A DNA stretch of 64,000 nt from Chaenocephalus aceratus (GCA_023974075.1 CM043801.1:27445736-27509735), one strand, 5' to 3'; shown: positions 32,618 to 46,132, numbered from the stretch's first letter. Made by a program: numbers and translations. Notes: generated from the letters alone by a model not told the origin.

Positions 32618-34370
32618 TGTGTGTGTGTGCGTGCGTGTGTGTGTGTGTGAGAGAGAGGGAACCGGTTAAGTGGCCCGTGGGTGTGTGTAGGGGTGTGACC
32701 CGGTGACTCAGCCACCAGCAATGTTCTTCTTCAAGGTGAATGAGTCACAGCCTCCGTCAATGGGGAGATTTCTCTTTCCAACGGATATTTTCTTCTCTAA
32801 CGAATATTTGCCTCGCCTTTACCAAACCTAGACCGCTTTAAAAAGACACATAGCCTACAAGTGTTTTAAAATAAATTAGTCATGTGCATTCATACAGGAA
32901 ATTATGATTTCTCTCCACAGAGCTACACATTAATTTTGTAGCATGGTAATTATAAGAGACAGCTGCAAATTACCTGATGATTATTTTTATTGCATAACTA
33001 CAAGGTCATAGCAATTCATGCAAAACTAAAAGGTATGATAAGCTGCACTCACCATGTCGTAAACCAAGAAGGCATCAAATTAAGTGCAAATGAACTCTCT
33101 TTTCAGATGTGTATTATGTATTTTCACTGTTAAATGAGGACAAATTCTCCAGTATGACCTATGCTATGAATAAGCTTAACTTTCTAATCTGAAAGAGGGA
33201 GTAAACACACTTTAGGTTCGTTTAACATACACTGCATTCCTTGACTGAAGAAACTGAATCATTTAGTTTTTCTCTTTTCGGGAAATTATCACTTTGGCTC
33301 GCTCCACTTTCCTCCATTCTTCTGGCTCCTTCCTCTTTCCAGCTCTCCTCCTCCTCCTTTCTGTCTCCCCTTCACCAAATGTCTCCTGCTTTCATCAGCA
33401 TTGTGTGCTCTTAAACTTCCAGTACTCTCTTCCTCATGAAAGTTATTCCAGCAGCTATTTACCACTGTCATTTTCAATATGTTTGGTCATTTGAACGTGG
33501 TCTTCATGGTTGAAGAGTCATAGTTGTGAATACAAGTTGGAGTATTAAATCTCTTTTGTTTTCAAGTTGAGGCAACATTTGGATTTCTCTGTTAAACTAT
33601 AATAATTAGATTTCCTGAGGGCACACAGAATGCTCCATTTATATTTGTTTGCGACTAAAACCTCATTTGGAGCAGGATGTATGTTTCAACACATCGAGCC
33701 GCTGTTGCTGCAGCGTCTAAATGAGCCACTTGTTGAGAGGACAACAATGCTGCTCTGAGAAACACAGGAAGAGAGCAAACAAAGAACAGCATGGAGCAGA
33801 CCTGGTTTTCTAGGGGCGTCATTTGGCAGAGAGGTCACAGGAGGTTAGTGTGATCGATGGGGTAATGGCTTTTCTTGTTTCTAATGGGTGAAGGAAAAGG
33901 GAGACGGAGACAACAAGAAGAAGATGCAGACAGAGGAGGAGGGAAAAACAAAAGACACATTTTTATGGGATCACTTTCATTGTTAAACTCATATGTGAAT
34001 TCTCAAAGTTTTCGGGTGTGGAAATATAAACTATTGTGCACTTTACAAGAGTATACATTTTTGACATATTTATGAATATGTGTCTCAGCTTTAGGCTCTT
34101 TTTGGAGCATTTCCCATTGCAACAGTTAACTAATAATGGAGGGGTATTTTGAATATGCTATCAATTTCCAGACGGGTTTATCCTCTTTTTCAACCAACAC
34201 AGTTACAGTATGGATAGACTACCATTAGTTATTAAGGCTTTTAATACTTTACATTTTCTGGGAGGACACATTGTGTTGTAGCGTTTGTATCCAACTGGTA
34301 GGACGCTAACTAGCTAGGCTAACTAACCAGCTAAGCTAACTGACTCCTCCACTCAGAAAGTACATGATGA
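31723..34370. other. No gene seen
   Basis: Only the GT array at 32545 stands out. The 31539-31924 minus-strand frames are shadows of the LINE and its flank. Confidence 0.55.
32545..32655. repeat. (GT)n microsatellite with GA and GC interruptions
   Basis: A long GT tract with GAGTG and GTGCGTGCG interruptions near 32615-32636, then GAGAGAG. Confidence 0.95.
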
Positions 34371-34378
34371 TAGTTAAG

Positions 34379-35628
34379 CAGAGATGGGACTCGAGTCTGC
34401 GACTCGGACTCGAGTCGCACTTAAGTCGCACACACAGAGACTGAGACTTGACTTGGACTCGTGACCAAAAGACTTCAGACTCGACTTGGACTCGTGTGTT
34501 GGGACTCGTGAACATCATTGTGTTTTCTATTTTTGGCGTATTAAAGGTGGGTAGGTACATTTGAGAGAAACCGGCTCGAGATCGCTAGAATTTGAAGATA
34601 CACAACCGGAGATAATCTGCTAGAGGCTGCTACTTCCTTATAGAGCCCGCCTCCTCCAACACACACGAACGCGCACATGACCAATGAGGGCACGAGATAA
34701 GTATGTGCCAGATGGAAGGCTGACAGGCAGGTAGGCCATCCAGTTTATTTTAGCCGGGCTCATTACGCAGACGTGCTCGCCTCTGTTACTACCATCGTAG
34801 TAACACCATGGCGACCGGCGGCACACCTGCGGCTGTTACCGCTTGTAATTAGGTTCAACTACAAAAACTTCGAACAAAACGCTGGCGGCACCAACAAAAG
34901 GAGCACACACTGCAAAGTCTGCAATATCAAAATCAAGGATGCTGGCGCAACAACGTCGGATTTCATCAGGCACTTGAAAAGTCACCCGGAGAGGTCAGTC
35001 ACATTAACGCATGGACGGTTAGCAAACATGTTTAGCTCAGCATCAGCTATGTAATGTTTAACTTAGCTTGCTACTAGCTTTGTAAACTGAATATTTGAAA
35101 AGATTAGTGAATTGCTTGTCACACTTGTTTGAGTTGAGTGGCGTTGACATCCAACTCTTGACATGACATAAAAAAGGTCGGTAACGTTAATCATTACGTT
35201 CCGCTGCCACCATCTACTGGCTAACGTCAAACGTAGAAAAATACATAGTTACATACATAAATACATCTGTGGGTTTATAGGCAGGTTACAGGTTTATTGT
35301 TGACCACGTAACGTTAATGTTACAGGTTTATCAGGTTACCATGACACTGGCTTTGAGTGAGAGGATAGAGGAATATGTTTATTAATAGTAGACTTAAAAG
35401 ATGTCATTAGAGACCCAGTGTATAATAACACAGTAAATGCTTTGAATTCTTAGATATAGCTGTGCAGTATTCTTAACAGACTGATAGCAGCAGACAATAG
35501 AAGGCTTATTACAACCAGAAGAGACATGAGACTTTTATTTTTTTAGAGACTTGAGACTTGACTTGGACTCGTGACCAAAGACTTGAGACTTGACTTGGAC
35601 TTGCAAAAAAGACTTGTGGACATCTCTG
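34379..35628 (+). mobile_element. Internally deleted hAT element with a BED-finger exon remnant
   Basis: The ends are CAGAGATGGGACTCGAGTC and ...GACTTGTGGACATCTCTG. The flanks TAGTTAAG (34371-34378) and TAGTTAGC (35629-35636) match at 6 of 8 positions. Both ends carry repeated GACTTGACTTGGACTCGTGA words. Inside, about 34860-34994 encodes NKRSTHCKVCNIKIKDAG followed by FIRHLKSHPER, a C-x2-C ... H-x3-H BED zinc finger ending at a GTCAGT donor. The BED finger is the DNA-binding N-terminus of many hAT transposases. The rest of the transposase is absent. Confidence 0.8.
34851..34994 (+). pseudogene. BED zinc-finger exon of a hAT transposase (remnant)
   Basis: The open stretch reads FNYKNFEQNAGGTNKRSTHC onward. 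The metal ligands are visible as CKVC and then HLKSH, about 20 residues apart. It ends CCGGAGAG before GTCAGT, a good donor, but no later transposase exon (RNase-H-like core) exists in this element. An in-frame TAG interrupts the frame that begins at the ATG at 34808, so the start of the protein is unclear. No function is expected. Confidence 0.65.
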
Positions 35629-35797
35629 TAGTTAGCACTTCCAGATGTACGTTTTGCTTATGTTGTAACTGAAAATTCATCTTTACCTCCTGCACACTGT
35701 GTAAAGTTCATCCTTCATTATTAAAAAGACCATGGTTTAGCTATTGCATCAACTTGTCAAAATTCACAACAAACGTCCTACAGTACTTGTGATTGTC

Positions 35798-36322
35798 CAA
35801 CCCAGTCTCACGGCATTTCATGTTACGAAACGTCCGTCTGTTTCCGGTTATTTTTATTTTGAAATTCAGTTCCTGACGGACGCCAAAAAAGCCCGAGATT
35901 ATGGAATTAAACAAATAAATAAAAACAAGGATAATTGTGTGTTATTGGTGAGTAAATAACACACTGTTATTTAGAAAAGAATAACAAATTAGAGGGAAAA
36001 AAAGATTTAAAAAAATACAGATTTCAGTATTCTGAGGCTCTGAGCCCCATTTCTTTTCCTCACAGACGACAAAAAAAGTCCGACATTATACGATTTAAAA
36101 TAAAAACAATAATCGTGGCTTGATATCGAGTAAGAACATGTTTTTATGAACCCCCACAGCTTCCGGTCTTCCAAGACCCGAACGGACAAAAAGACGTTGC
36201 TGCAGGCACGAAACATACTACCAATAGAAATATATTGCTTTTAAAATCGTTCTGTGTGACACGAAAAAAATCAATAGATTAAATGTCGTGACTATAACAC
36301 GAAATGCCGTGAGACTGGGTTG
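35798..36322. mobile_element. MITE with long inverted ends (CAACCCAGTCTCACGGC), 7-bp duplication
   Basis: Both ends begin CAACCCAGTCTCACGGCATT (the right end inverted) and match over about 28 bp with one difference. GATTGTC flanks both sides (35791-35797 and 36323-36329). The interior has two diverged copies of a roughly 90-bp unit (about 35872-35960 and 36062-36140) sharing GACG..AAAAAA..TCCGA/CCCGAGATTAT words. No ORF is meaningful. The superfamily was not assigned. Confidence 0.78.
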
Positions 36323-36329
36323 GATTGTC

Positions 36330-39300
36330 AGGTGAAACCAATCATTCTCGCTACCCTAGAGAAAACTAATGTTGGTGTCTCCTGTCACTGCAGAAATATA
36401 AATGAAGCTTTCACTTTTTGGAAGTGAAAATAATTGTCCAAAAGAGCCAACAAGTTAAAAAAAACAGTGACGATAGATTTAAAGGCATAGTTCAAGAGTT
36501 CAACTGTTTCGCAAGAATGTAAATCATCACCCAGCACGGAGCGAGTATGTAACACTGTAATAAATATCAAGGAATATCAGGAAAGCAAAGGAAGCAAGCG
36601 CGAGTGAGAAGAAAAGTAGAAGATGTTTAACTAAATAGAGATAAAAGAGGGAAGGAAACAGGTCCAACAAAGGAGAGCGCAGATGAAAACACACCGTCTC
36701 CCTCTGGGTGTTGCAAATATTAAAGCCGTTTATTCTAATCCCCTTCTCTTTAGGTTTGCATGTGTCTGCTACTATTAGCTGCACAATAGTTTTCAGCCAG
36801 CAAATATTAATTTAGCTGGAAGATGGGATTCATTTTGACGATTGTTTTTGGCACCTGCAATAATGGCAGCTTATGGTTCTGATTGAACATGCCTGTAGCA
36901 GGCTAATGAGATGGGAATGGAACTGTTAAAAGATCTCAAGATATTTAAGGCTGCAATTTAGGTTACTTATTGCCATTTCTGATTGTTTATAACCTGATGT
37001 GGACTTTCATGGTGTACTTTATTTGAGTTGAATCCTTGGTAGTTTATTTTTTAATTAATCCCATCTGTCTGCATTTCATCTTTGTATTTGAGTCCCTTTG
37101 GAAAACTATTCCAATATTCATAGTGATGAAATTATTTCATGCGGGCCTTTTGTTCATGTTTTGGCAGGCCCTCCAGAACAATAAAGACTGAGTGTTTATA
37201 AGCTGACTGGCTGTTAACACTCTCACACATGCACTTCACTGAACAGCGCTCTGTTGAAAATCCGCTGAATGTGAAGCTTTTGTTTGATCTAGTACAGTAT
37301 AAAGTTTTAATTTGAATGTATTATGCTGCTAAGACTTGTTGACTTGTGATACAATAAAACTGTTGAAACACAGACAATGTCTGAGGTTAGGACATGTGTT
37401 GTAATGTGTTCCAGGTAATTTAAATGGTAACTCAATTAAATGGAAAGTCTCCAGGAAAAGTCATTCAAGGACACTCATTGTGGCACGACGCCTGAACGAC
37501 TGTATGTGAACTGCAGAGTAAAAACAGAACTGCACTTACCAAAACACACACCACACCGAAATTGTTCCATTCATGTTAATGTGGGTTAACTTATGATGGC
37601 TGTTTACTGTTTGGATTTTGTTATTCCTCAGGCTGGAACATTGCAGAGCTTTTTTAAAGGTTCATCCAGATTTCATCCGCACTGAAGCACACTTTTCAGT
37701 CTGTGCCGATACATTACGTTTTACTCACTGACCTTTTTAAAGTATACTGCTAAACCTCTTGCAATAAAAAGCATTTTGTTTCTGGTGCTTCAAGCATTGG
37801 CAAATGACGGCAGTTTGTTTTTATTTCCAAGTTAAATGTCACTGAGAATAGTTTTCATCAAGGAGGATGTTCGTAGGTAAAGTGCGTGTGCGTGTCTGAG
37901 TGTGTGTTTGTTTAATTTTGAATATCAGCTCAAGGACATGAGATCCGTGGCTTTAAAAAAAACTGTTATTACTAAACACTGGCAACTACACAGAGACACC
38001 ATCTATCATGAAATGTCTTTGCTGAGCGTAAATCAATACTCATCCCTAAGAAATGAAAAATCTAACCACCTCAGGGCTGTTTCTTACAGTGAACAAAAAA
38101 ACTGATGTGGTGTCGCTACAGAAAGTTCAGAACCTCATGACACACTTTGATTACACATCCAATTCAGCTGCATGTCACCCTCAAAACACTGAAAGGCCTC
38201 ATATCCTGAAAGAAACAATAGCACAACTTCGAAAAATATAAACCTCTTTTTTCTATTTGTAAGCTTTTGTCGACTAATTTACCTGGGTAGAGTAAACAAA
38301 AACATATTACTTACTAATTAAGTTGTTAGGTTAGTAACTTCATGAAATGCAATTAATAGCATATATTCAATGTTAATTTTCAAGCAGCTCATCAACATGT
38401 AAAAAGTCAAATATTTGCTCTATTAATTCTTCACACTATTGCTAATATTTAAATTAAATATAAAACATACCACATAAACAAAATTAATATTGTGTAATAT
38501 TATAATGAATATTATGTATCAAATAAATGACTAAAATATTATTGCGTATAGGTTCATCTTAATAACTAAAATAAAAGGTTATAATATATTTTTTTAACAA
38601 TTCTGACTTTTTTCTGTGTTTCAAATACTCTTATATTGTCATGTAAAATTATCCGTAATAATACAGTAACTCATTTTAATTAAAATTGCCCCCTAGAATA
38701 AGAATATTACCTATACAACTTTAAAAGACATTGCTTTAAAAAAATTAAAAGTTCTTATCCAACTGAAAAAACTAAAATCATGCTACAAATGTAGCACAAA
38801 CAACTCACTTATGATGATCAAATCACAATAAAAAACTGTGTTTAAAACCTTTCGGTACTAGTCATGTTCGACCCGGTCCCGCCCTTAAGCCTCTTTACTC
38901 ACAATAAAATCTTTGATGTGTTTCCTATGTGTCAGTTTTACCTGAAAGTCGACACTGCAGCCTGAAAGCACAACCGTACATTGTGTGATGTAATTAAAAT
39001 GGTGTATCAGGTTAGTGGTAACTTAACACACGAGGCAATTATCAGGACCACCCTGATGGATGACACATCAGATGGAAAAACAAACAACTTGAGACAGAAT
39101 AAACTTAATCAGAGGGGAAAACAGGGGTGCAATTACCGAAGCACATTATTACAAAGGCATCTACGTAGTGTGTGAGGTAAAAGTGACACAGAGTTCAGGT
39201 GAGTGGGATGATGCGAGAAGGACTCCTGAACGGCACCATTTCATTTTCATCACCCCTGTGTCAGCTGTGCTCAACGCGCCAATGTATTGTGATGGAAAAC

Positions 39301-39499
39301 ATGAAGGAAAAGGGAGATAAAAGCGCAGAGAGGCAGTCGAGTGATACATTCCAACATCTCTAATAAATGTGTGGTGAAGAAAACTGAAGGTGGACTTGAC
39401 AGGGCCACTCCCTGTACATCTCGAATGAAAGAAGAAAACATGAACGCTCAATGATGGGTGAACCTGGGTTTTGTCAAACATCCAAAAAGGGGCAATCAT

Positions 39500-39550
<51 letters not shown>

Positions 39551-40344
39551 ACGCACGCACGCAACGCACACACAAACAGGTCTGATATGTGCCCAGACAG
39601 GCGTGTCGGTCCTAGACAGAGTGGCTGCATTTTAAGCGTCTATGGCACCATCTCTAATAATTACCTGCCTTGCTCCAGGTGCTTTGGCATCCTCACTCTG
39701 TACATTCAGTATACATGAGTACACAGACAACTAAACCATAAACAAATATGTTCTCACTGTATGATGCTTTTATAGCTTCCAGGTGAGGTAAAGGTTACCT
39801 GCCTCATTACCTGCGCCAAGGAAGGATCTCGTGAAGTTGAAAGGTTGTAACTGACAAATAGTTTTATGCTGATGTATGCCCTCGCTGTGCGGTGTGTTCA
39901 TGTGTGTATGTGAACATATGTCCTTTTTAAACTATGAGATGAATGCAAAATGGAGGCCATGGGAATGTTTACCTCAGTCCCACATGACGTGAATGCAATA
40001 CATAATACGTCAGGTCGTTGTTTTTTGTATTCAGCTCAGCCAAACGAAACACAGCAATTCCCTCCCTTGAATTTGAAGTTTTTAAGACGTGAGGATCTTG
40101 ACAAGTTCACAGCCCGCGAGGGACAGGCAGGTGAGACACATAATATCCGTACATACAACCTGGAGCATGTGTGCAAAGAGAAATGCGAGCCAAATGATTG
40201 TTTGGTTTTCTATTTTAAAAACAATAGTCTAAAGGAAAGTTAAATACCAACAAATAAATAGGACGTTTTAAAAAGAAGAATGTTCAGGTCAATTATTCAA
40301 TGTAATTCCCCACTGATCGATAAATGACACAATAGCAAAACGTT
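36330..40344. other. No gene seen; very AT-rich at 38.3-38.8 kb
   Basis: 38270-38830 is strongly AT-rich with many TAATATTA words. The CA array at 39501 is the only clear repeat. Confidence 0.55.
39501..39563. repeat. (CA)n then (ACGC)n microsatellite
   Basis: About 24 CA units, then CACGCACGCACGC. Confidence 0.95.
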
Positions 40345-40955
40345 TTTATAAAGTGTAAAGGATTTTCATATATTTTGGTCTTGCACATCATTGAATCCTT
40401 TCTGGCAGCAGGTTCATGGAGTTTTACAAAAGGTTTTTCAAGTAAACATCCCATTAACATTTGAATCATTATATTTGGGTGCTTACCACCAGAAATGTTT
40501 TCCTCTAAAGATAAATATCTGTTTCGAATCCTGAGTGCTGCTTGCAAGAAGGCCATCACCAGAATGTGGTTAAAACCAGGAAAACCTACTTTGGATGACT
40601 GGATTCATTGTGTATGATATTTTTAAGATGGAAAGGATAACCCCTTGCTTTGAGACTGCAACAGGGAATCTTTTTGTCAAGAAGGGAAAAATTGATAATA
40701 TATTTGTTTCTATGCCCCCCTTGTTTGAATAAGTTGCAGGTACACCCCCATAACCCTGCCTGTTCGTACTGTATATCATGTTATAGCATGTTTGAAGGTC
40801 AGTGAGGCCTGCCTCTGTATTGTCCACAAATATGTAAGTTTGATTTGTGATTTCACTGTTAACTACAGAAGGCTTACAGAGCATATTGTATTATCTAAGA
40901 CTGTAAACATGTGAAAAGCTGAATAAAAAGAGAATTTCAAAAAAAGTGTAGAGGA
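40345..40955 (+). pseudogene. L1-like LINE ORF2 C-terminal remnant
   Basis: Across shifting frames one reads HIFWSCTSLNPFWQQVHG, KYLFRILSAACKKAITRMWL, KPGKPTLDDWIHCV, then DIFKMERITPCFETATG. These are the C-terminal patterns of L1/Tx1 ORF2 proteins. At least one stop (near 40535) and one frameshift (near 40615) break it. The 3' end at 40921-40949 has AATAAAAAG and an A-run. No RT core is present, so it is a 5'-truncated, decayed copy. Confidence 0.65.
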
Positions 40956-41394
40956 ATATGGTCAAAACATTTACCTAATATTGTTCAAATGTAGTTTAAA
41001 ATTGATGTAATGGTAAAGTGTGTTATTATAAAACCCTATTAAAACACACCTTAAACAAACATAATGCTAACATTAGCGCATCAAATATGTAAAACTCAAT
41101 TGGATGTTTTCCACTATTTCTAGATTGTATGAACAGGACTAACTCTGAATGACAAATTCTTTCATGTATGCTATTCCACATAAAACGTACATTTTCGAAG
41201 ATGAAATGTTTATATAAGCCCTTTAAATTATTTTGGAAAAAATGCTAAAGCTTGAAAATGACTCCCTGTTTATGTTGGATTTTTGCTTTTTAACAAACAA
41301 CTCTTTTAAACCATTGCAAAAATCTAATGTACATCTGAACAAAATGAAACCAAAGGTATGCCATGATATATGTAATACAGTTATTTTATTTGCA

Positions 41395-41470
41395 GGTCTC
41401 CCTTGAAAAAGAGATCTATGATCTCAATGGGACCAATCTGGTTAAATAAAGGTTTGAAATGAAATGAAAA
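41395..41470 (+). repeat. LINE/SINE 3'-tail-like sequence
   Basis: The text AGAGATCTATGATCTCAATG, GGTTAAATAAAGG and GAAATGAAATGAAA resembles the 3' ends of dispersed fish retroposons. It is too short to classify. Confidence 0.35.
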
Positions 41471-41716
41471 TGTATCCTCATTGATATCTGCAGTCTACAA
41501 GCTACTTCAAATGTTCTTTATTCCAATATGCACTCATGTCATTATAGCTTCCTGTACCAGTATAACTCACATTATTATCCTCTGCATTCCTTGCATTTGG
41601 TTGCTATAAATATTTGTATTTGATTTAATTGTAGTAAAGTGACACCTTCGTCTGAGTGCCACTCTAGGGGAGAAAACATTACGGACACGTATCTTTCTGT
41701 AAGTAATTACTAGTTA

Positions 41717-41718
41717 TC

Positions 41719-41766
<48 letters not shown>

Positions 41767-41791
41767 GCACGCACGCACACACACACACACA
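41717..41791. repeat. Compound (CAGA)n-(CGCA)n-(CA)n microsatellite
   Basis: Twelve CAGA units, then GCACGCACGCA, then CA units. A clean stepwise compound array. Confidence 0.95.
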
Positions 41792-43831
41792 CTCACTTAG
41801 AATAACACTGAGGGAAAATATGCAGCTCTAAAGTTTCAATTCACCATTTAATTGCTCAGACCCAGTCTACCATTTAATTGCCTGTAAAGAGGTGAGTCGA
41901 TGGTCTGTATAGTTTCCATAATCAAACTGACTTTACCCCTTCACACGCACTCAGTCAGTGGTGTTACTTCACCTCGTAGAGTGTGGTTGTGTGTGTGTGT
42001 GGTTGTGTGTGTGTGTGTGTGCTATAGTGGAGGAGTAGAGGAAGCTGGGGCGGAGGAGGGGGATACAATATTCATTTTCAGCTCAAATAAACCTGGGTAA
42101 TGAATACTGCTCTCTCACACGACTTAGGATATACGTCATATGCAAACACACACATACTACGTTGTGTTCATGTGCTCCATTTATTTTTAGACGAGAGGCA
42201 GGATATTGGGTTCCATTAAATATCCCAGACCCCTTTCTTTTCCCCTTTTCCCTCGTTCCCCAAACGTTCCTCCACCTCTGTGTCTCGAAACACTTTCAGT
42301 CCCAGGGGCAAGATGGTGCTGCTGCTGCTGGTGTGGTTTCCTGCTCGTGTTGTGACGTGAGGCAGCTCAGCTTGCTGGGAGAAAGGCCTCTTTGTGTCTG
42401 ACCGTCTCTGCCTTTCCACCGCTGACAATCATTTTCCCCCTGTAACCCTCAGCTGACAATTCTTTGCTAAGCCGCTGTCGTCATCTTTCATCTTGCTTCT
42501 TGGGAAAAGCAAAAAGGAAAAAGAGAGAAAGAGTTTAAATTACAGCAGCTGCACCTTTAATTGTCACTACTTTAAGTGTGATGAAGGCTCAGGCAAGCCC
42601 TCAGGTTGGAAATGGCCTCAGAATATTTTGGCTGAGGCTTCTGTCATCAGCTTTATTTGCTGTATTTTACAAGGCCAGGCCACCCAGTATTGCACAACTT
42701 TGATTTTTGTTATTTTATGTGTATTGCAAGGGCATGAAGGCAAAGACCACAAGTCAATTTCCACCTCCACACGACAATGAAAAACTGTTTGTCGCCTGAG
42801 TTCGAATCACCACAAGTATATATGCACCAATCTTCTGAGGCGAAGAAATATGTCAGTTTAGCCCAGTTGCTCCATTACACATGGGGCCCCCAAATCATCT
42901 GGTGTGGTTTTTGGGGGCCAGAAGTGCAGTTTGAGTCGGAGTCGGTCCACACAAACATGCTCTTCCACAAAGCATGCGCCGTTGCCAAGAAAAACCACCA
43001 CAGATCATTAGCCCTCTCTGCCAGACATCCAGTTTTTCTCACAGTGCTCCCCCAGGTGACTCTGGCTCTCTGCCTCCCTCTTCAGGATCATGCCACTGAT
43101 ATTCACATCATGTCTTCCTTATCTTATTGCTCCCTCTGACTGCTACTGCCTTCATATAGTAATCTCTTTGTTCCAATTCAAAACTGCTCTCCCGTCATGG
43201 GCTTTAGAGCTGAGGAGCTCCCCAGCATCTCATTCAAGCTGAATGAACTCAACCATAGTGCTGCCACTCTCATCAACGTGGGAGAAATGGGACTAAAGAA
43301 CAGCTATACTGAATCCCACTGCTACAAACTATTCAGCTCAATTTAACTTGTTGTAACTCATTAATTGTTATTGATTTAGACTCTAATCCATATAAAGAAA
43401 GAGGCAGGCAGTGTCTTGTCTTTTTAGAAACATTTTGGTATCAACCTGCAAGACAGGGTTCGTCCCTATATTTTCTGGTAGTGCTTATTCTCCAGTCTTT
43501 TGCCATTAGACCATGACAGAAGAGGAGAAAGCTCAAGTGAAAACATCAAAAGATAGAAAACCAACTAGAAAATGTGATGGAAATAAGGCATTTATGTTTG
43601 TTTAAAGAGGACTATTCCCTCAAGGTCCACAGTGATCTGATGTTTTCAAAACATTTTCTTTCCTACCCATTTAATTGCTTCATTTATTGATTTTCTTTCG
43701 AATTTAACTGCACTTTTTCACACTCTGTTTTTAACAAAACACCAACCACCTCAGCCAGGCATGAACAAAATGTGATATTTAGACTTTTAGTGTAATTTCA
43801 GGTATTTCATTTCACTTTCACCTCAGTGCCA

Positions 43832-44118
43832 GATCGTACTTTGCAGCATGCCAGTCTTTCCCGCATTACTCTTCAGATTGCTCTCCCGGTTTCGACCCTG
43901 CCTGTCCCTGGCCAGCCTGCCTCGCCTGCTCCCTGACCCGTTCTGTACCTGCGACTCCCGTCCTGCTTTCTCCTGGAACCCTCGCCTGTCCCCGACCAGC
44001 CCTTTGCCTACTATCTGCCGTTTTGTCTCCTACCAGCCTATTGCCTTCAATAAAGCTGGTTACCGACTATCCCTGGTTTCCCGTGTTCTGCATTTTGGTC
44101 CTCAGCTCGTTTGTGACA
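43832..44118 (+). mobile_element. LTR-like fragment, 3' half
   Basis: It starts CAGATCGTACTTTGCAGC, has a CCTGCCTGTCCCTGGCCAGC-type CT-rich body, AATAAA at 44049-44054, and ends CTCGTTTGTGACA. This is the usual 3' half of a fish LTR-like repeat. The 128-residue reading frame across it (43848-44234) is a by-product of the CT-rich composition and not a gene. Confidence 0.5.
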
Positions 44119-45551
44119 AGCATAGAGATCAAATTGCTTCCAGCAGTAATTTCAGGTTAGTGCTTTGCACGTCGTTATACAGAGGAAGAGAGAAAAAGAG
44201 TTGTCAGGCGTTTCTCTCTGTAGACATCTCATAATAATAATAATAATCTCAAGATAATCTGAGTCAAACGCATCGACAGGTTGAACTTTGATTCATTATC
44301 TCTGTCTCCGTAGTGAGTGATGAATTGCCTGTTGACCACACAATTAGCCCCTAAACTCACTCTGCATAAATTCAACTCCATTTACCAGCAGGCACTGGCA
44401 TGAAAATACTGGCTGTGTCAAAGTGAATTAAAATTAATTGTCTTACTCTGTCCCACTTTCAGTTAGCTGTCAAGGCTTGAAACACGATGGTAAATAGCAA
44501 CTGTCGCATATCTCCCGGCTTTTCTATGGAGCATTTTTCCCCTATGTTGTTACATTTCTTATCCCAAGATTAATTTCCTTTGGGAGCCACACATCCAACC
44601 AGGTGATATTATTAATCATGTACATTGGTTTGTGTTATATTGAAAGGCAGGTGACAGGCTTGTTGAGGTCTTAAAAGTCTATTAGATGAAACACAACACC
44701 TAATTTGAAGATGTTTAACGACACTTTTGAGACTATTGATAGATCTTAAAGTTCCTCAGTATCTATTTTATTCTGCTTGCCTAAAGAGCTGCTGCCAAGG
44801 TAACTGAAAGGGAGCACTGCTGTGACAATTGGTGAGATATCTCAGTTGAAATGAAGCCCAAAGAAACAGAGATGATGCTTTTCGTCTCTCACGACCTTGG
44901 ACAACACAAAACAACAAGTCTGGGAATGCAAATGAGGGACAGCAGGGACATCAATAGTTTTTTTCTCAAAGAAGGTGCGACCCAACAAATGTAAATGTCG
45001 TATTTTAAATCATTGGAAAATGAACATTACCTCAAACTGTTGGAACAAATTTGTATGTACAATATCTTTTTATCTTTACAAAGGCTGGAGGGCAAACAAT
45101 AAAAAAAGACCTGGACCAAAGGTACACAAAAGTGTCTATTTAAATATTTCAGACATAAAATGTTGATTGTACCACCATTGAAATAATGGGCTACTCCAAC
45201 TTCTGATAGGGTTGTTAAAGAGTAACAAGAAAATAAAGTAAACACTATTGAATTAAAGTCCCTAGTTTAAAAATGTAGGTGCTGAGTTGCTTTTATTTAA
45301 AGTAAAGCAATGTTAATTCTGAATATAAAACATGCCAATGTAGATACAAGACAACCTACCGACGTTAGAGAGCACTCCAGACAGTCTACTAAAAGGTTGC
45401 AAAGAAGCAAAACCCATTGGTTAATTAGACCATCTTTTATTAGAATATATATATATCTCCAGCACTGTGGGTTTGGCTGTGAACAAAACGACAGCATCAC
45501 TGAGAAAACTGGCTCATAAATTGTGTTGCTTTCTATTGAATTATTTCCCCA
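44119..45551. other. No gene seen
   Basis: Intergenic sequence with an (AAT)n run at 44234-44247. No motif recognised. Confidence 0.5.
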
Positions 45552-45700
45552 CACTGTAAAATATTAACATGATTTCACAATATTTAGCTGTAATATTTTA
45601 CAATAAATTACTGTTTTACCACTGTACAGTTTTTACCTGTAATGTTCACAATATAATACTGTAATTTTGAATTTCACAGTGAAATCAATACAGGCACACA
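45552..45700. repeat. ACTGTAAAA-rich repeat, left part
   Basis: It begins CACTGTAAAATATTAAC and is dense in TTTACAGT/ACTGTAA words. The same word family fills 47640-47746 and 48432-48594, the latter ending ATTTTACAGTG, an 11-bp inverted match to the left start. These may be the ends of one roughly 3-kb element. A second CACTGTAAAAA start at 45698 opens another MITE-like stretch. Confidence 0.4.
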
Positions 45701-46132
45701 CTGTAAAAATCAGCCTATAAGATCTACTCAATAAAATGGGGGTAACAATTTGCACACACTTCTTTTGAATAGATTTTACCCAATATTTTTGGGTAAAAGT
45801 TACTAATATTTAATATATAAGACTTACTTTAAGAAATTAAGTAAAATCTAACTCAATTACTTAATAAAACATATTACTTATAAATGAGTAATATTTACTC
45901 CTAATCGTAGGCAGCTATTTACTTAATAATTGATCCATATTACACATTAATATTACTTTATTAGTAAGGTTACCAGTAAACAATATATTGCCACACACAA
46001 GATTTTATTGATCATGTTTTTTTTTATTGACCAAATGTATAAGTGCAATATGGTCATACATTGAGATTATTTAAACAGTTAAGTGCATTTCAATTGTTAA
46101 CACTGAGCAGAATCTTCAAAATAGTCATACAA

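Larger units (their letters stand above)
40956..43831. other. No gene seen
   Basis: It contains the tail-like piece at 41395, the compound microsatellite at 41717 and a short GT-rich piece at 41986-42020. The frames at 42493-43139 have no recognisable motifs. Confidence 0.5.

Noticed and set aside
40015..40243. C-terminal part of a 97-residue frame (39950-40243) looked exon-like at first
   Set aside because: No matching family and no consistent splice partners nearby.
42493..43139. Two adjacent frames of 95 and 120 residues
   Set aside because: No recognisable motif, no acceptor/donor pattern supporting an exon, and ordinary length for chance frames in this region.
43848..44234. 128-residue frame rich in Pro, Leu and Ser
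   Set aside because: It lies over the CT-rich 3' half of an LTR-like repeat with its own AATAAA. No family motif was recognised.
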